Below are positions 1-9,182 of a DNA stretch of 64,000 bases, piece after piece. A program made the translations under genes and the position numbers. The stretch covers positions 1 through 64,000 of the forward strand of contig CAKMXJ010000042.1 in NCBI GenBank assembly GCA_928724745.1. Reading direction: 5' to 3'. The notes beneath the pieces were generated by a model. That model saw only the letters and a program-made list of their open reading frames with translations, searched no databases and was not told the DNA's origin. Position 1 is the first letter of the stretch. Each line of letters starts with the position of its first letter. The DNA comes from Anthracocystis setariae. Lineage: Eukaryota; Basidiomycota; Ustilaginomycetes; Ustilaginales; Ustilaginaceae.

Positions 1-130
1 AAAACATCAAAAACAACACAAAATATCCGAACAAGACCAACACCGAAAATAACAATAAAAGCCAACAAAATAACTGGACCCTGCATGAACACGCGACCCA
101 AGATACAGCAACACCCTTCGGATCACAGAA

Positions 131-142
131 CCCGACGTCGGG
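131..142. repeat. CCCGACGTCGGG palindrome, copy 1
   Basis: Perfect 12-bp palindrome that contains CCG-N4-CGG, an everted CGG pair of the kind bound by Zn2Cys6 proteins. Confidence 0.8.
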
Positions 143-303
143 ATTACACTTCCAGCCTAAATCCACATGATTCAGCCCTCGACTCACAAAATTACAATGA
201 ATCACCACTAACACTACAAGCCACCCATATGTCACATTGCGCAATCACATCCACCGAGATGAAACGCGGCGCATCCGACAAGACTCTCTATCGGGTCATA
301 AGA

Positions 304-315
304 CCCGACGTCGGG
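304..315. repeat. CCCGACGTCGGG palindrome, copy 2
   Basis: Identical 12-bp palindrome, 173 bp after copy 1 and upstream of the likely start codon at 490. Confidence 0.8.
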
Positions 316-489
316 CCTTCACCTCACACTGCGCCACCCTCGGAGCATGCCGAACAAAGCTTTACACCCCTAAGAACCAAAGAAGCGGATCGAAACAGAG
401 ACAAAGCACTTACGTTACTTATAAGAACCGACCTGATCACCCCTACCGACACCAACCCCAACACCACAAACACCATTTTACAGGACACG

Positions 490-1845
490 ATGGGAAAACG
501 ACTTTCCCAAGCAAAGAAAAACGCCCTCGCCAAGGCCAATGAGGCCAGGAGAAGGAAGTCCGCCAACGAAACGGACACTACCACCTCCTCCTCAGTCATC
601 GCCGCCAACACAAACGATGGCGTAACCCCAATCTCAACCAACACCCAAGCCTCCCCAGCACGGGGTCAAGAAGAGGCCATGGATCTCGACGAGGGACACT
701 CAGTTCCAGCGAACGAGAATTCTTCTCCCTCAAGCACTCGGCCCGCTGTCGCAGAAGACATGGCTGTTGACGTCCAACCACCATTACCGCCCGCTGCAAA
801 CCAAGGCATGGCGTCGCACGACACTGGAGCAACGAGTACCAATACCACCGCTGTGCCGTCGCAGGCCAACGACGTTCCATCGCCACGGGTCGCCGTGTCT
901 CCTCAGACCGGCGGAATCATCATCAACAACTCCCTTCGTCTCCGCAGCCGACCCCTCGCCACGTTGAGACCAGCACCACTAACGACAACGGGTAATCACC
1001 CCGAAGAGAGAGGCCTCTTCCTCCTCAACTCCGACGACTCTCTCCGCGACGGAGACTACGAGGTGGACCCGTTTGCCGACGAGGACGAAGACATGGACAG
1101 CAGCGAGAGGTACAGCGTCCCAGCTCGTTCCTCCAACAACAACAACAACAACCCGGCGCGAGCGATCGAGCTCGTCGAAGCGAGCATGGCAATCACCCGT
1201 CCACGGGTCGTAGGAGCTGCTGCCGCCGCCGTTGCAGCCTCAGAGGCCAATCTCGAGGCCAACGAAGTCCAACCCGCCGGCGGAACAGCCGAACACCCCC
1301 TTCCCCCGCACCTGGCATGGTCGGGGGCCATCACACCGGGGGTACCATTATCAAAGCAGAAGCGCTTTGTCGTCCCAGCCGGAGTGGTGCTCAACTCACG
1401 GCGGCACTTCACTCCACTGGGCGAACCCCTTCACCCCGACCTTATGGTCGTCAACCCGGGCTGCCAAGAGTGCCAACTCATCGGAGTGCACTGTACATTT
1501 GGCGCGGGTATCAATCATCAGGGAAAGAAGCGAGACCCCGCCCGCGGGTCTTGCGATCATTGCATGATCATTTCGAAGCCCTGCCGTGGGCTGGGATACG
1601 GAGGGAAAAGGACGAAGAAACTGGCTACCATCGACGATCTACGAAGCAAGCTAAACGAAGCGAAAGAGATCTGCATCGATGCGATCGTGGCCTCAAGGAC
1701 TGGCAAGCAAACGCCGAAGAAGTGGGACCCTTCCTACTTCATCAAACTCCTCGGCCAGGCTGAAGAACTCGTCGACAAACGCGAGGCCCCGGGCCCTCGT
1801 AACAGGTACGCGCAAGCTTCTCGTTCCGGCGCTTCGGGTCATTAG
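490..1845 (+). CDS. C6 zinc-cluster-like protein, possibly mobile-element associated
   Basis: About 451 aa from the ATG at 490 (MGKRLSQAKKNALAKANEAR...); the same frame stays open back to an ATG at 85. The first two thirds are low complexity, rich in Asn, Thr, Ser, Pro and acidic residues, with a basic N-terminus. Near the C-terminus the cysteines are spaced C-x2-C-x6-C-x19-C-x2-C-x6-C. That matches a Gal4-type Zn2Cys6 cluster except for a long central loop and a C-terminal instead of N-terminal location. A short predicted helix (IDDLRSKLNEAKE) follows. The surrounding DNA is full of palindromes and degenerate repeats, with no ordinary gene for 2 kb downstream, so an association with a mobile element is possible. 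I see no transposase, integrase or reverse transcriptase motif. The function is unknown; DNA binding is inferred from the cysteine pattern only. Confidence 0.5.
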   Translation: MGKRLSQAKKNALAKANEARRRKSANETDTTTSSSVIAANTNDGVTPISTNTQASPARGQEEAMDLDEGHSVPANENSSPSSTRPAVAEDMAVDVQPPLPPAANQGMASHDTGATSTNTTAVPSQANDVPSPRVAVSPQTGGIIINNSLRLRSRPLATLRPAPLTTTGNHPEERGLFLLNSDDSLRDGDYEVDPFADEDEDMDSSERYSVPARSSNNNNNNPARAIELVEASMAITRPRVVGAAAAAVAASEANLEANEVQPAGGTAEHPLPPHLAWSGAITPGVPLSKQKRFVVPAGVVLNSRRHFTPLGEPLHPDLMVVNPGCQECQLIGVHCTFGAGINHQGKKRDPARGSCDHCMIISKPCRGLGYGGKRTKKLATIDDLRSKLNEAKEICIDAIVASRTGKQTPKKWDPSYFIKLLGQAEELVDKREAPGPRNRYAQASRSGASGH

Positions 1846-1990
1846 GACCCATCATGAAATCCGGTGCCCCGATGCGATAATGATTGACTGTGACTGAAGT
1901 GTGTGAAGTGCTCAACGTGGGGGGCTGTTGGAACTTGGAATTCCACGTAAACGTCTCGCGCTTCAAGTATTTCCACCCTTCAGCCACAAA

Positions 1991-2002
1991 CCCGACGTCG
2001 GG
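1991..2002. repeat. CCCGACGTCGGG palindrome, copy 3
   Basis: Identical core, here flanked so that AAACCCGACGTCGGGTTT (1988-2005) forms an 18-bp perfect palindrome, 146 bp after the stop codon. Confidence 0.8.
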
Positions 2003-2142
2003 TTTGGCAATCCGCATGCGGGATGTTGGACTTCGCCGGATTCAGCAAGCTGCGACGCGAGTCAAATAAAATCACGGAGATTCTCACACACACGCTCAAA
2101 ACATACGGTCCAAGACAGGAGGTTCGAAACCTCGTCTCAAAA

Positions 2143-2154
2143 CCCGCGGTCGGG
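2143..2154. repeat. Variant palindrome CCCGCGGTCGGG
   Basis: Degenerate copy in the same AAA...TTT context. CCG-N4-CGG is kept while the centre differs. Confidence 0.6.
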
Positions 2155-2605
2155 TTTGATGACTCCGGATGCGTTCTCAGGAAGAAACTACGGATCCTCC
2201 CAATACGATCAGAAGGCGGACCCCACAGCGAAAGACAGGTACCGACGACTCGAGTAAGAGGATCACGCCATGTGCATCGTAACATTCCCCAAGGAACGAT
2301 CAGTGCAGGCGTTGGGAAGCACCATCACGGACACAACATGTATATAAACGCCCGTTGGTCGCGATTTCGTTAATGTCTTTGGAATACATCGAATCTTTCC
2401 CCCATTTACTCTTACCATACCTTCTCTCCGACAACTTGTCGAGTAGTCATCAAAGTACTTATAGTATTTATCGTTCAAGCTTCCTACCTCTGCGAAGACG
2501 ACGTGAGCGTACGAAACCCGACGCGGATCTTTGGAATAACAACAAAGATAACGTTCGGATATCCTAAGACTTCCGGGATTCTAACAAACCCGCAGTTCGT
2601 CAGAA

Positions 2606-2617
2606 CCCGACGTCGGG
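2606..2617. repeat. CCCGACGTCGGG palindrome, copy 4
   Basis: Identical 12-bp palindrome. Partial versions (CCCGACGCGG near 2518 and AAACCCGCAGTTCG near 2586) lie just upstream. Confidence 0.75.
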
Positions 2618-2810
2618 ATTGATCACCCGACGCCTACTTCCGTAAGTCACGCTTAAAAGCCATAATTAACTACTTATTCTTGGCTTTGCCGTAAGGCCGT
2701 CATTTCTCATTTGCTATCTTTCACAACCCATCATCGTCACGGAAGATGACCTCCAGTGTACCTCGAATCTGTGGTGATGGGTGAGATACCTAGGGGAGTG
2801 TTGCGGTCAA

Positions 2811-2828
2811 ACACGCGAGCTCGCGTGT
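2811..2828. repeat. 18-bp perfect palindrome ACACGCGAGCTCGCGTGT
   Basis: Perfect inverted repeat with no spacer, in the repeat-rich border. A related palindrome (ACGCAAGCTTGCGT) lies about 150 bp downstream. Confidence 0.75.
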
Positions 2829-2975
2829 ATGGTCACCAGCTTGCTCGACTGTTCGGCATCGTTGTGTTTCCAGGGTCTACCCCCTTGATATTTGGGAAAT
2901 TAATTAAGTTTGTTCCTTCTTAACGTGCGCGCGCGTACCTTGTGGGTTTTTCATCTTGAGTCGTTGAACCCAAAC

Positions 2976-2989
2976 ACGCAAGCTTGCGT
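2976..2989. repeat. 14-bp palindrome ACGCAAGCTTGCGT
   Basis: Perfect palindrome extended imperfectly on both sides (AAACACGCAAGCTTGCGTATTT). It resembles the 2811-2828 palindrome with AG/CT changes. Confidence 0.65.
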
Positions 2990-3199
2990 ATTTGGTGCTG
3001 TTGAGCGAGATACTCTGAGTGCGAGATGACTTTCGGAACCCCGGGTTCCAACACTAACAACAGGCTTAGATTTCGGTTTGGAGAGTGGTGGTATTGAGAT
3101 TAGGTGACGACAGCGATGGCTCAGTTTTTTTTGCCACCGCGATCGCGCGCCTAAAAATCACGGAACTCGGAATACAACAAGGGAAAAGGAAAACATAAC

Positions 3200-3275
3200 G
3201 AAACCAGGAATCGAACTAGAGCCTGGCCGGTGACAACGTGGTAACCTACCTGTTGCGCTTCTGAAAGTGCGCAAT
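3200..3275 (-). repeat. tRNA-like / SINE-like Pol III promoter remnant
   Basis: On the minus strand this reads GCGCAACAGGTAGGTTACC, similar to a tRNA D-arm/A box. About 30 nt later comes AGTTCGATTCC, similar to the T-arm/B box consensus GGTTCGANTCC. The T stem has mismatches and the acceptor ends do not pair, so it is not a functional tRNA by inspection. A degraded tRNA or tRNA-derived SINE is the likeliest reading. Confidence 0.3.
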
Positions 3276-3809
3276 GAAGAAAGTATGAAAGTTGAATTTC
3301 TGGGGGATTTTCCTGGCCCTTCCCGGCCGGGTTATATATCCGTGATTTAGCTGGGTTACAAAAATTTTCCTCCTTATGCGCGTCCCGCAACACTACCAAG
3401 CTTCCTAGCCTACAGCGCCCACCAGAACGAGCGTTGTTATTCTCAACCCACTCATGCAGGCTTTGCTGCCGAAGAAGATTAACAACTACTTAGTGATTAC
3501 GAACACGCCCTCAAGGTCGTAGCTTGAAGTAGACTCACCAGGCTCAAACATGTTAGATCAAACAATACAAACGATTAGCCAAACAAAGTGAGACACGCTG
3601 GGGATCACGACATGTACCTGAGGCAACAAGTTCCCAAGTCAAATTGAAGTCTCCAACGTGATTGACATGCATTGGTGTACTCCTTTCGTCGGCTCACTGC
3701 AATTGCAAACGGCATTTATCGCTGTCACAGCCGAGTAGTGACATCGGACCCAGAAATCAGTATCAATACGCTTGGGTACTACAGATGCGTCGGTGCTACA
3801 CAAATCGGA

Positions 3810-6800
3810 TTAATCCTTGGGAGGCGGCGGAGGCTGGGACGCTTCGAGCGGCGTGACCAAAAGCGAGACGGCCTGCGCTCTCTGCATCTGCGCTTTCGTC
3901 GTCTGTAGCTTGCTCTGTGTCTCGTTCAACTCGTTGAGCATTTCGACCTTTTGATGCGTTCCAATGTTGCGCTCGGCATCCATCCTGTCTAGCAAGTTCG
4001 AATAGGCTTGATTAGCTTCGCGCAGCTGCATCTCTAGCTCAGCTACCCTCTCTGCGCGCTGGCGGATCGTGGCGGTGTGAGAAAGCTGTTTCTCGAGCTC
4101 TCGGACACGTGATACAAGTTGAGGCACGTCCATGCCCAGCGTAATCGTGCGCTTAATCACGCTGTTTGGCATAGATGCATCACCAGCGCCAGCGCGTGGT
4201 GCCGATATGGACGACTGCGAAGTGTTGGCAAGGCTAGTCGCAGAAGTTGGCAAACCTATCTGAGTCGAACTAGGGCTGATGCTGGATCGAAGCGACAAGG
4301 AATCCGACGCATCCATGTTGTGCGAGCTCTCCGAGAGAGGGAGGGTGACCGTGTCGCTATCAGAAACCATGCTGCGCGATTCTGGGATCGCTCTCTGCTG
4401 AGATCGTATGTCGAAACCAGGAGAGATGGAAGGGGAAATGTAGCGAATGGACGGCGAAGCGTGCGCACTGGTGTTGGAGCGAGTGGGCGAAGGCAGCGTG
4501 TCGTACCTGGAAGGCGATCTTGGCGGGGCGAGCGTGGCGGCGCCCGTCGTGCAGGATCCGGTGGAGATGGCAGTCGGCTTGTCACCCAACATTCGCAATG
4601 ACCGGCTCGAGCTGGAGCGACCGAAAGTCGTCGGAAGACTGAAGAGAACGCTCGGCTCGACTGCCTTGGGTGCAAACGAGGAAAGGCCAAGCATCGAATC
4701 GCTTCCCGGCACAAGTCCGGCAGGCGAAGATGGAACACGGTCGGAAGTGCGCGCACGATCAAGCTGCTCTTTGGTCTCAGCCAATTCAGCCCTGAGACGG
4801 TTCTCTTTCGCGACCTGCTCCTTGACCTTGGCTGTGAGCGACGTGATGCGTGTCATGAGAGGCTGTTGAGACGTAAGAGCATCGGTTCGTGCCTGCATGG
4901 CGTGATGGTCCTTGAGTAGCTCCGAAGGCCCAGTATTGTTCTCCTTGTTGGCCTCAAATTCAAGCGCCAAGTCGATGACTGCGCGACTGACAGCCAGTGT
5001 GCTTCGAAGCCGTTCGGCAACAGCATCAAGCTCGAACTGCAGATCGGAGGCGCCCAGCCGGCTTCGAGCTGATGTTGGCGATCGGGCTGTTTTCGGACTT
5101 GCGGGCACGGATGTATGGGTCTGGAAAGCGTCGCGTAAAGCCTGCAAGTTGGCGGAGCTCTTGGCCGCTGCAGGGAGGTCTGGCAACATCGCTCGCAGAG
5201 TTTCAGCGGAACGCATGCATTCTTGCAACATGGCAGCGGGGTCGTCAGCGCGAAGGTCAGCTGGTGCCTTTCGCCCTCCGCCAAATTTGTCGATCAAATT
5301 TCCGACACCTTTGTTCTGCGATGGGAACGTCGCGGAACTAGGCGATACGATTTGGCTTGTTGGCGGAGGCAGCGCAGAGATGAAGCCTGCTGGCGAGGTT
5401 GGAATGATCGAGGTGCGTAGCTGATTCTCAAGCTCGAGATTTCGTCTCTCGAGCTGCTCCACTTTGGAATCGAGCTGCTTTATCCGTCCAAGCTCCAGCT
5501 CGAGTTCCTTCCTCTGAATCGTCAGGTTTTCCACCTCGCCTTCAAGCTGCGCAATTTTCTGCAAATCTTGACGTTTGGATTCTTGGTGTTTCTCCGACAC
5601 TTGGCGCAGCTCGGCCTGCATGTCTTGCACGCTCGTCTGCTCTTCGACACGAGCTCGAGACTGGTCTGCGGGCTGTGCCTGGAGCATAGTCTGAAGTCGC
5701 TCTGCTTCGGCCTTCCAGCGCCGGGTTTCCTCGACGCTGGCCTGCAGCTCCGCATCGTGGGTGGTGAGGGAAGAAGGATCAGGGCCGCCAGCAGTCTCAC
5801 CAGACGAGCTAGGCAGTTCCACGCTGGCTCGAGCTAGCTCCAACTCGAGGTCGCCAATATGAGTTTCCAGACTTGTGAGCAAGCCAGCAATGTCTTGACC
5901 AGCCGTCTTCTTCTTCTTTGTGACACCCGAGGCCCCAGCTTTGATGCGCTCGAGCAGATCGTCCATTTCTTCGCGACCTTCGAGTTTGCCCAGCATCCTT
6001 GCGCACCTCTTGTCCTGCTCCTGCAGACGTTGCTCTGCGCTTTCGAGACGACGCTCAAAGGCGTGGAAAAGCTCGTCACGCTCAGCCATGATGCGACGTT
6101 CTGCACCAACTGCGAGCTCAAGCTCGCGCAGTTTGCTGGCCTCGAGGTCGGCCTGAGCTCGCGCCTCCGTGACTTGGCTCTGCGCGGCAGCAAGTCGTTC
6201 TTGTGTATGAGCGAGCTGGCCTCCTGTCTGCGACAGTTGCTCATCCGCGTAGCGGACTTGCTCTTCCATCTGCTCGAGGCTCCGTTTCGATGCGTGCAGT
6301 TGCTCAGTGATCTGGGTCACTTGCTTCTGAGTCTGCGTAAGCTGCTGTTCGGCTTGTACGCGAGCCTGCTTCTCGGCGATGAGCTCGCTCCGAACTTGCG
6401 TGACCACAGCTTCAAGCTCGGCGATAGTCTCGGCGCGGTCTGCGGCCAACGTGCTTGCAGCCGTCTCGCTTGCTTTGATGGTGCCAAGCTCTGCTTGAAG
6501 GGAGGCTAGATCTTGCGAGAGCTGTCGTGCTGTCGCAGCCCGGGCAACATCAAGGCTGTTCTTGTGCTCTTCGAACGCCGTCTCCGCTGCTTCAGCTCGA
6601 GTCCGCAGCTGACTGACTTCTTCAAGGCTTGCATCGAGGCGGGTTTGTAGCTCCTCAAACGCACGCTGACCTGCTATGACTTGTGCTTTGGCGTCGATGA
6701 GGGCCTCTTCGTTCTGCTGGCCGCGGGTGCGACTTTGATCGAGTTCTTGCCGCAGCCTCTGTTCGGCCTCTGCGACGGCTACCCGGACTGCTTGCGTCTG

Positions 6801-9182
6801 GGACTGGCGCGCATTCTCCTCAAATTGGTTCATCTGCTCTTGCAGCTTGATCAGCTCATCCACAGCGCGGATCCGCTCCCGCGACTGCTCTTCCAACTGC
6901 TGTGTTAGGCGAGTTGAAGCGTCTTCGCGTTGCCGAGCAGCTTGATCGGCTGCTTGCAGGTCAAGCTCGAGCTTGCGAATCATGTCACCTTTTCGTTCCA
7001 AATCGTCGTTGAGTCGACGCACTTTTTCAGGTGCTGAGACGTCGGAGAAGCTGAAGCCGCTGATGGCGCGGAGATCCGACTCGAATCGGTTGTGGCGAAG
7101 CGGATCTTCAGGTTCGCGGGGCAAATAAGGCTTATCAGCGAATTGTTGGTGACCGTGACCAACACTGCGATATCGATCGAAACCGACCGCAGAGACGGCC
7201 GCCGAAGGTGCAAGCGACTCGAATGAAGGGGAAGTGGTGAGGAAGGGAAGCTTGTCTTGGGCAATGTGCGGGTCCGACTCGAGGTGGAGAACTCGTTCCG
7301 ATAGCGTGGCAGCCTGATGCTCGAGAATCCTGCGTCGGAGCAAGTTGGCGCGATCGGTCCACTTGAGAAGATCGTTGGCGACCCTGTCGATCTTGGCTGT
7401 GGCTGTGGCAACGTCCTCCTCTGCTTTGGCCTCACCCGAGGAGATGCTGAGGATGCGACTTCGTGCAGCAAAGGACGACGACGAGGGCGACGAGGAAGGA
7501 AGGCTGGTTGGCGTTTTTGGAGCAACGGCAAAGGTTGTCGAGGTGGGTGATACGGCAAGGGAAACGGATGAAGTAGGAGAATGGACCGAGGCAGCCGTTC
7601 TGCGGTGGGCCTTGCGGAGGGCCACCGCAGCATCACGAATCTTGATCTCGACCTTGAGCTTTGTTCGCAGGCTCTGAACTTTACGTTCGGCATGTTTGAG
7701 CTCACGCTTGGCCTCTGCAACCTGTTCGAGGCTCATGGTGCCATAGTCTTGACAGTCGACTCGAGCCTGGTCCAATAGGAGGCGATGAAGCATGTCTTGG
7801 CGATTGGTTGGATTGAGGGTGGCGCCGCCCAGGACCGATGCTGCGCCGACGGAGCTAACGACAGAGCCAGCGTAGGAGGAAGGAGGGGCGTGGCTCCAGG
7901 GTGAGGCACCAAGTAGACGCGCATCGTGGGCGTTGGATGAAGCGTTAGGAAGTCGCAGATGCGGGTTGGAGACGGATGATTGCTTCGAGGGATGGGGGAA
8001 GTGGACTGCATTGCCGGACGGAGGAGTATAGTTAGTCGATAGGGACGCAGCCGGCGTTGCAGATGCGTCAGTGGAGCTTGCTGAAGATGGAGCTTGGAAT
8101 GGGAACGAAAAGGTTGCCATGGTGCCGAATGCAGGATCAGAAGCGCCGTCATTCAGAACCGACAAGCTTTCACCCCAGACTGGTTCGAGGTTGGACGGAA
8201 GGGAGGTGGAGTTGGTCAAAGCCAAAGTTGCAGTCATGTCTGGCGAAACAGACACAAGACTGGCGTGACTGCCCAGATATGGTGACTCGCGTGCTTCGGG
8301 TACGATAGCGAGCGAATGACCGGGTAGACAGCGGGGTATGCTAGGTGACGATACAGGAGGCTGTTGCACGGAGGATGCTGAGCCACGCGTGAGAACTCCG
8401 AGGCCATGGCCGTACCTTGGAGCGGTCGAAGTCCGGGTTGCTTGCGATGTGGCATTTTCGGAAGCTATCGTTTCGGCAGAATCGGAGGTGCTAGAAAGCG
8501 TGATTGGGTGGGAGGAAGAGAGTTGGTGCAATTCCGTGTTTTTGTGTCTTGTGGTATTCTCTGCGGCTGGCACGGCAGGCGTATCGAGCGAGCGGACAAG
8601 GGAAGTGGATGCTGAGGTGGAGGCGAGAAACTCGTCTGCAGAGAACGAGTCGGACGAGAAGTATTTGAATTCGACTGGATTTGAAGAGGTCGCATTGCGT
8701 GAAGTCGAGCCTGGTGTGCGCGAATGATTGGATGCTGAAACTCGGGACGAATTGGCGGAGGTTGGAAGGGTGGTGTCGAAGCTGGTGACGACGGTGCTTC
8801 GGGCTGAATCTGGATCAAGTGCAGCAGAAGCTTGGACATCGGTAGCGCCCGTGTTGCTGGAACTTAGGCGCTCGAGCGAGGAAGAAGGCGTGATGGAATC
8901 GGGATCTTTTTTGGACTTGGTGAAGCGGATGGGTCTTGGCGCAGCATTTGTGCGTTCGACTTTGCGAATGGTGGTTGAGCTTGCCTTTGTGATTGTGGCG
9001 GAAGTGGTGCTTAATAGGCTCTCCGCTCGCTCGAGAGCGTAAGACGAGCGAGTGGAATCTAGGCTACTTGGTGGAGTCGAGCTTAGCCTTGCGCCATGTT
9101 CGAGTCTCGAAGACACTAGCTGAGAAGGAGCGTCGGCCCATGCCGAATGCGATGGCGCCATTCTCCTAAGTACGTCGACCAT
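3810..9182 (-). CDS. Large coiled-coil protein with Uds1-like septation domain
   Basis: 1790 aa without introns; a second in-frame Met at residue 8 (9161) is an alternative start. Residues 1-460 are Ser/Thr/Ala-rich and probably disordered. Residues about 464-630 (MLHRLLLDQARVDCQDYG..., then ...LLRRRILEHQAATLSERV) resemble the fungal Uds1 (up-regulated during septation) domain, interrupted by a Ser/Pro-rich insert. Long heptad-like Gln/Glu/Arg-rich coiled coils fill about 715-1260, with shorter ones near 1440-1470 and 1687-1775 at the C-terminus. The tail ends in a run of prolines. Uds1 proteins are known in yeasts as septation-regulated factors, and a role in septum or cell-tip organisation is inferred. 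It could instead be a generic golgin/SPB-type coiled-coil scaffold. No catalytic motif is visible. Confidence 0.75.
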   Translation of the reverse strand: MVDVLRRMAPSHSAWADAPSQLVSSRLEHGARLSSTPPSSLDSTRSSYALERAESLLSTTSATITKASSTTIRKVERTNAAPRPIRFTKSKKDPDSITPSSSLERLSSSNTGATDVQASAALDPDSARSTVVTSFDTTLPTSANSSRVSASNHSRTPGSTSRNATSSNPVEFKYFSSDSFSADEFLASTSASTSLVRSLDTPAVPAAENTTRHKNTELHQLSSSHPITLSSTSDSAETIASENATSQATRTSTAPRYGHGLGVLTRGSASSVQQPPVSSPSIPRCLPGHSLAIVPEARESPYLGSHASLVSVSPDMTATLALTNSTSLPSNLEPVWGESLSVLNDGASDPAFGTMATFSFPFQAPSSASSTDASATPAASLSTNYTPPSGNAVHFPHPSKQSSVSNPHLRLPNASSNAHDARLLGASPWSHAPPSSYAGSVVSSVGAASVLGGATLNPTNRQDMLHRLLLDQARVDCQDYGTMSLEQVAEAKRELKHAERKVQSLRTKLKVEIKIRDAAVALRKAHRRTAASVHSPTSSVSLAVSPTSTTFAVAPKTPTSLPSSSPSSSSFAARSRILSISSGEAKAEEDVATATAKIDRVANDLLKWTDRANLLRRRILEHQAATLSERVLHLESDPHIAQDKLPFLTTSPSFESLAPSAAVSAVGFDRYRSVGHGHQQFADKPYLPREPEDPLRHNRFESDLRAISGFSFSDVSAPEKVRRLNDDLERKGDMIRKLELDLQAADQAARQREDASTRLTQQLEEQSRERIRAVDELIKLQEQMNQFEENARQSQTQAVRVAVAEAEQRLRQELDQSRTRGQQNEEALIDAKAQVIAGQRAFEELQTRLDASLEEVSQLRTRAEAAETAFEEHKNSLDVARAATARQLSQDLASLQAELGTIKASETAASTLAADRAETIAELEAVVTQVRSELIAEKQARVQAEQQLTQTQKQVTQITEQLHASKRSLEQMEEQVRYADEQLSQTGGQLAHTQERLAAAQSQVTEARAQADLEASKLRELELAVGAERRIMAERDELFHAFERRLESAEQRLQEQDKRCARMLGKLEGREEMDDLLERIKAGASGVTKKKKTAGQDIAGLLTSLETHIGDLELELARASVELPSSSGETAGGPDPSSLTTHDAELQASVEETRRWKAEAERLQTMLQAQPADQSRARVEEQTSVQDMQAELRQVSEKHQESKRQDLQKIAQLEGEVENLTIQRKELELELGRIKQLDSKVEQLERRNLELENQLRTSIIPTSPAGFISALPPPTSQIVSPSSATFPSQNKGVGNLIDKFGGGRKAPADLRADDPAAMLQECMRSAETLRAMLPDLPAAAKSSANLQALRDAFQTHTSVPASPKTARSPTSARSRLGASDLQFELDAVAERLRSTLAVSRAVIDLALEFEANKENNTGPSELLKDHHAMQARTDALTSQQPLMTRITSLTAKVKEQVAKENRLRAELAETKEQLDRARTSDRVPSSPAGLVPGSDSMLGLSSFAPKAVEPSVLFSLPTTFGRSSSSRSLRMLGDKPTAISTGSCTTGAATLAPPRSPSRYDTLPSPTRSNTSAHASPSIRYISPSISPGFDIRSQQRAIPESRSMVSDSDTVTLPLSESSHNMDASDSLSLRSSISPSSTQIGLPTSATSLANTSQSSISAPRAGAGDASMPNSVIKRTITLGMDVPQLVSRVRELEKQLSHTATIRQRAERVAELEMQLREANQAYSNLLDRMDAERNIGTHQKVEMLNELNETQSKLQTTKAQMQRAQAVSLLVTPLEASQPPPPPKD

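Larger units (their letters stand above)
1..489. other. A/C-rich leader region with two CCCGACGTCGGG palindromes
   Basis: An ORF is open in this stretch from position 85, but the base composition is A/C-rich and unlike the downstream coding part. Two perfect 12-bp palindromes here (131-142 and 304-315) recur in non-coding DNA after the gene (1991-2002, 2606-2617). I therefore read this as leader or regulatory DNA rather than the start of the protein, although an N-terminal extension cannot be excluded. Confidence 0.45.
1846..3809. other. Repeat- and palindrome-rich non-coding region
   Basis: No convincing gene in about 2 kb. It holds the palindrome copies listed separately, two GC-rich palindromes centred on GAGCTC and AAGCTT (2811-2828, 2976-2989), an alternating GTGCGCGCGCGTAC near 2925-2938, and a tRNA/SINE-like stretch around 3200-3275. 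Composition and repeats suggest remnants of mobile DNA next to the coiled-coil gene. Confidence 0.5.

Noticed and set aside
85..489. N-terminal part of the zinc-cluster-like ORF
   Set aside because: Contains two copies of a palindrome that also occurs in non-coding DNA downstream, and composition differs from the rest of the gene.
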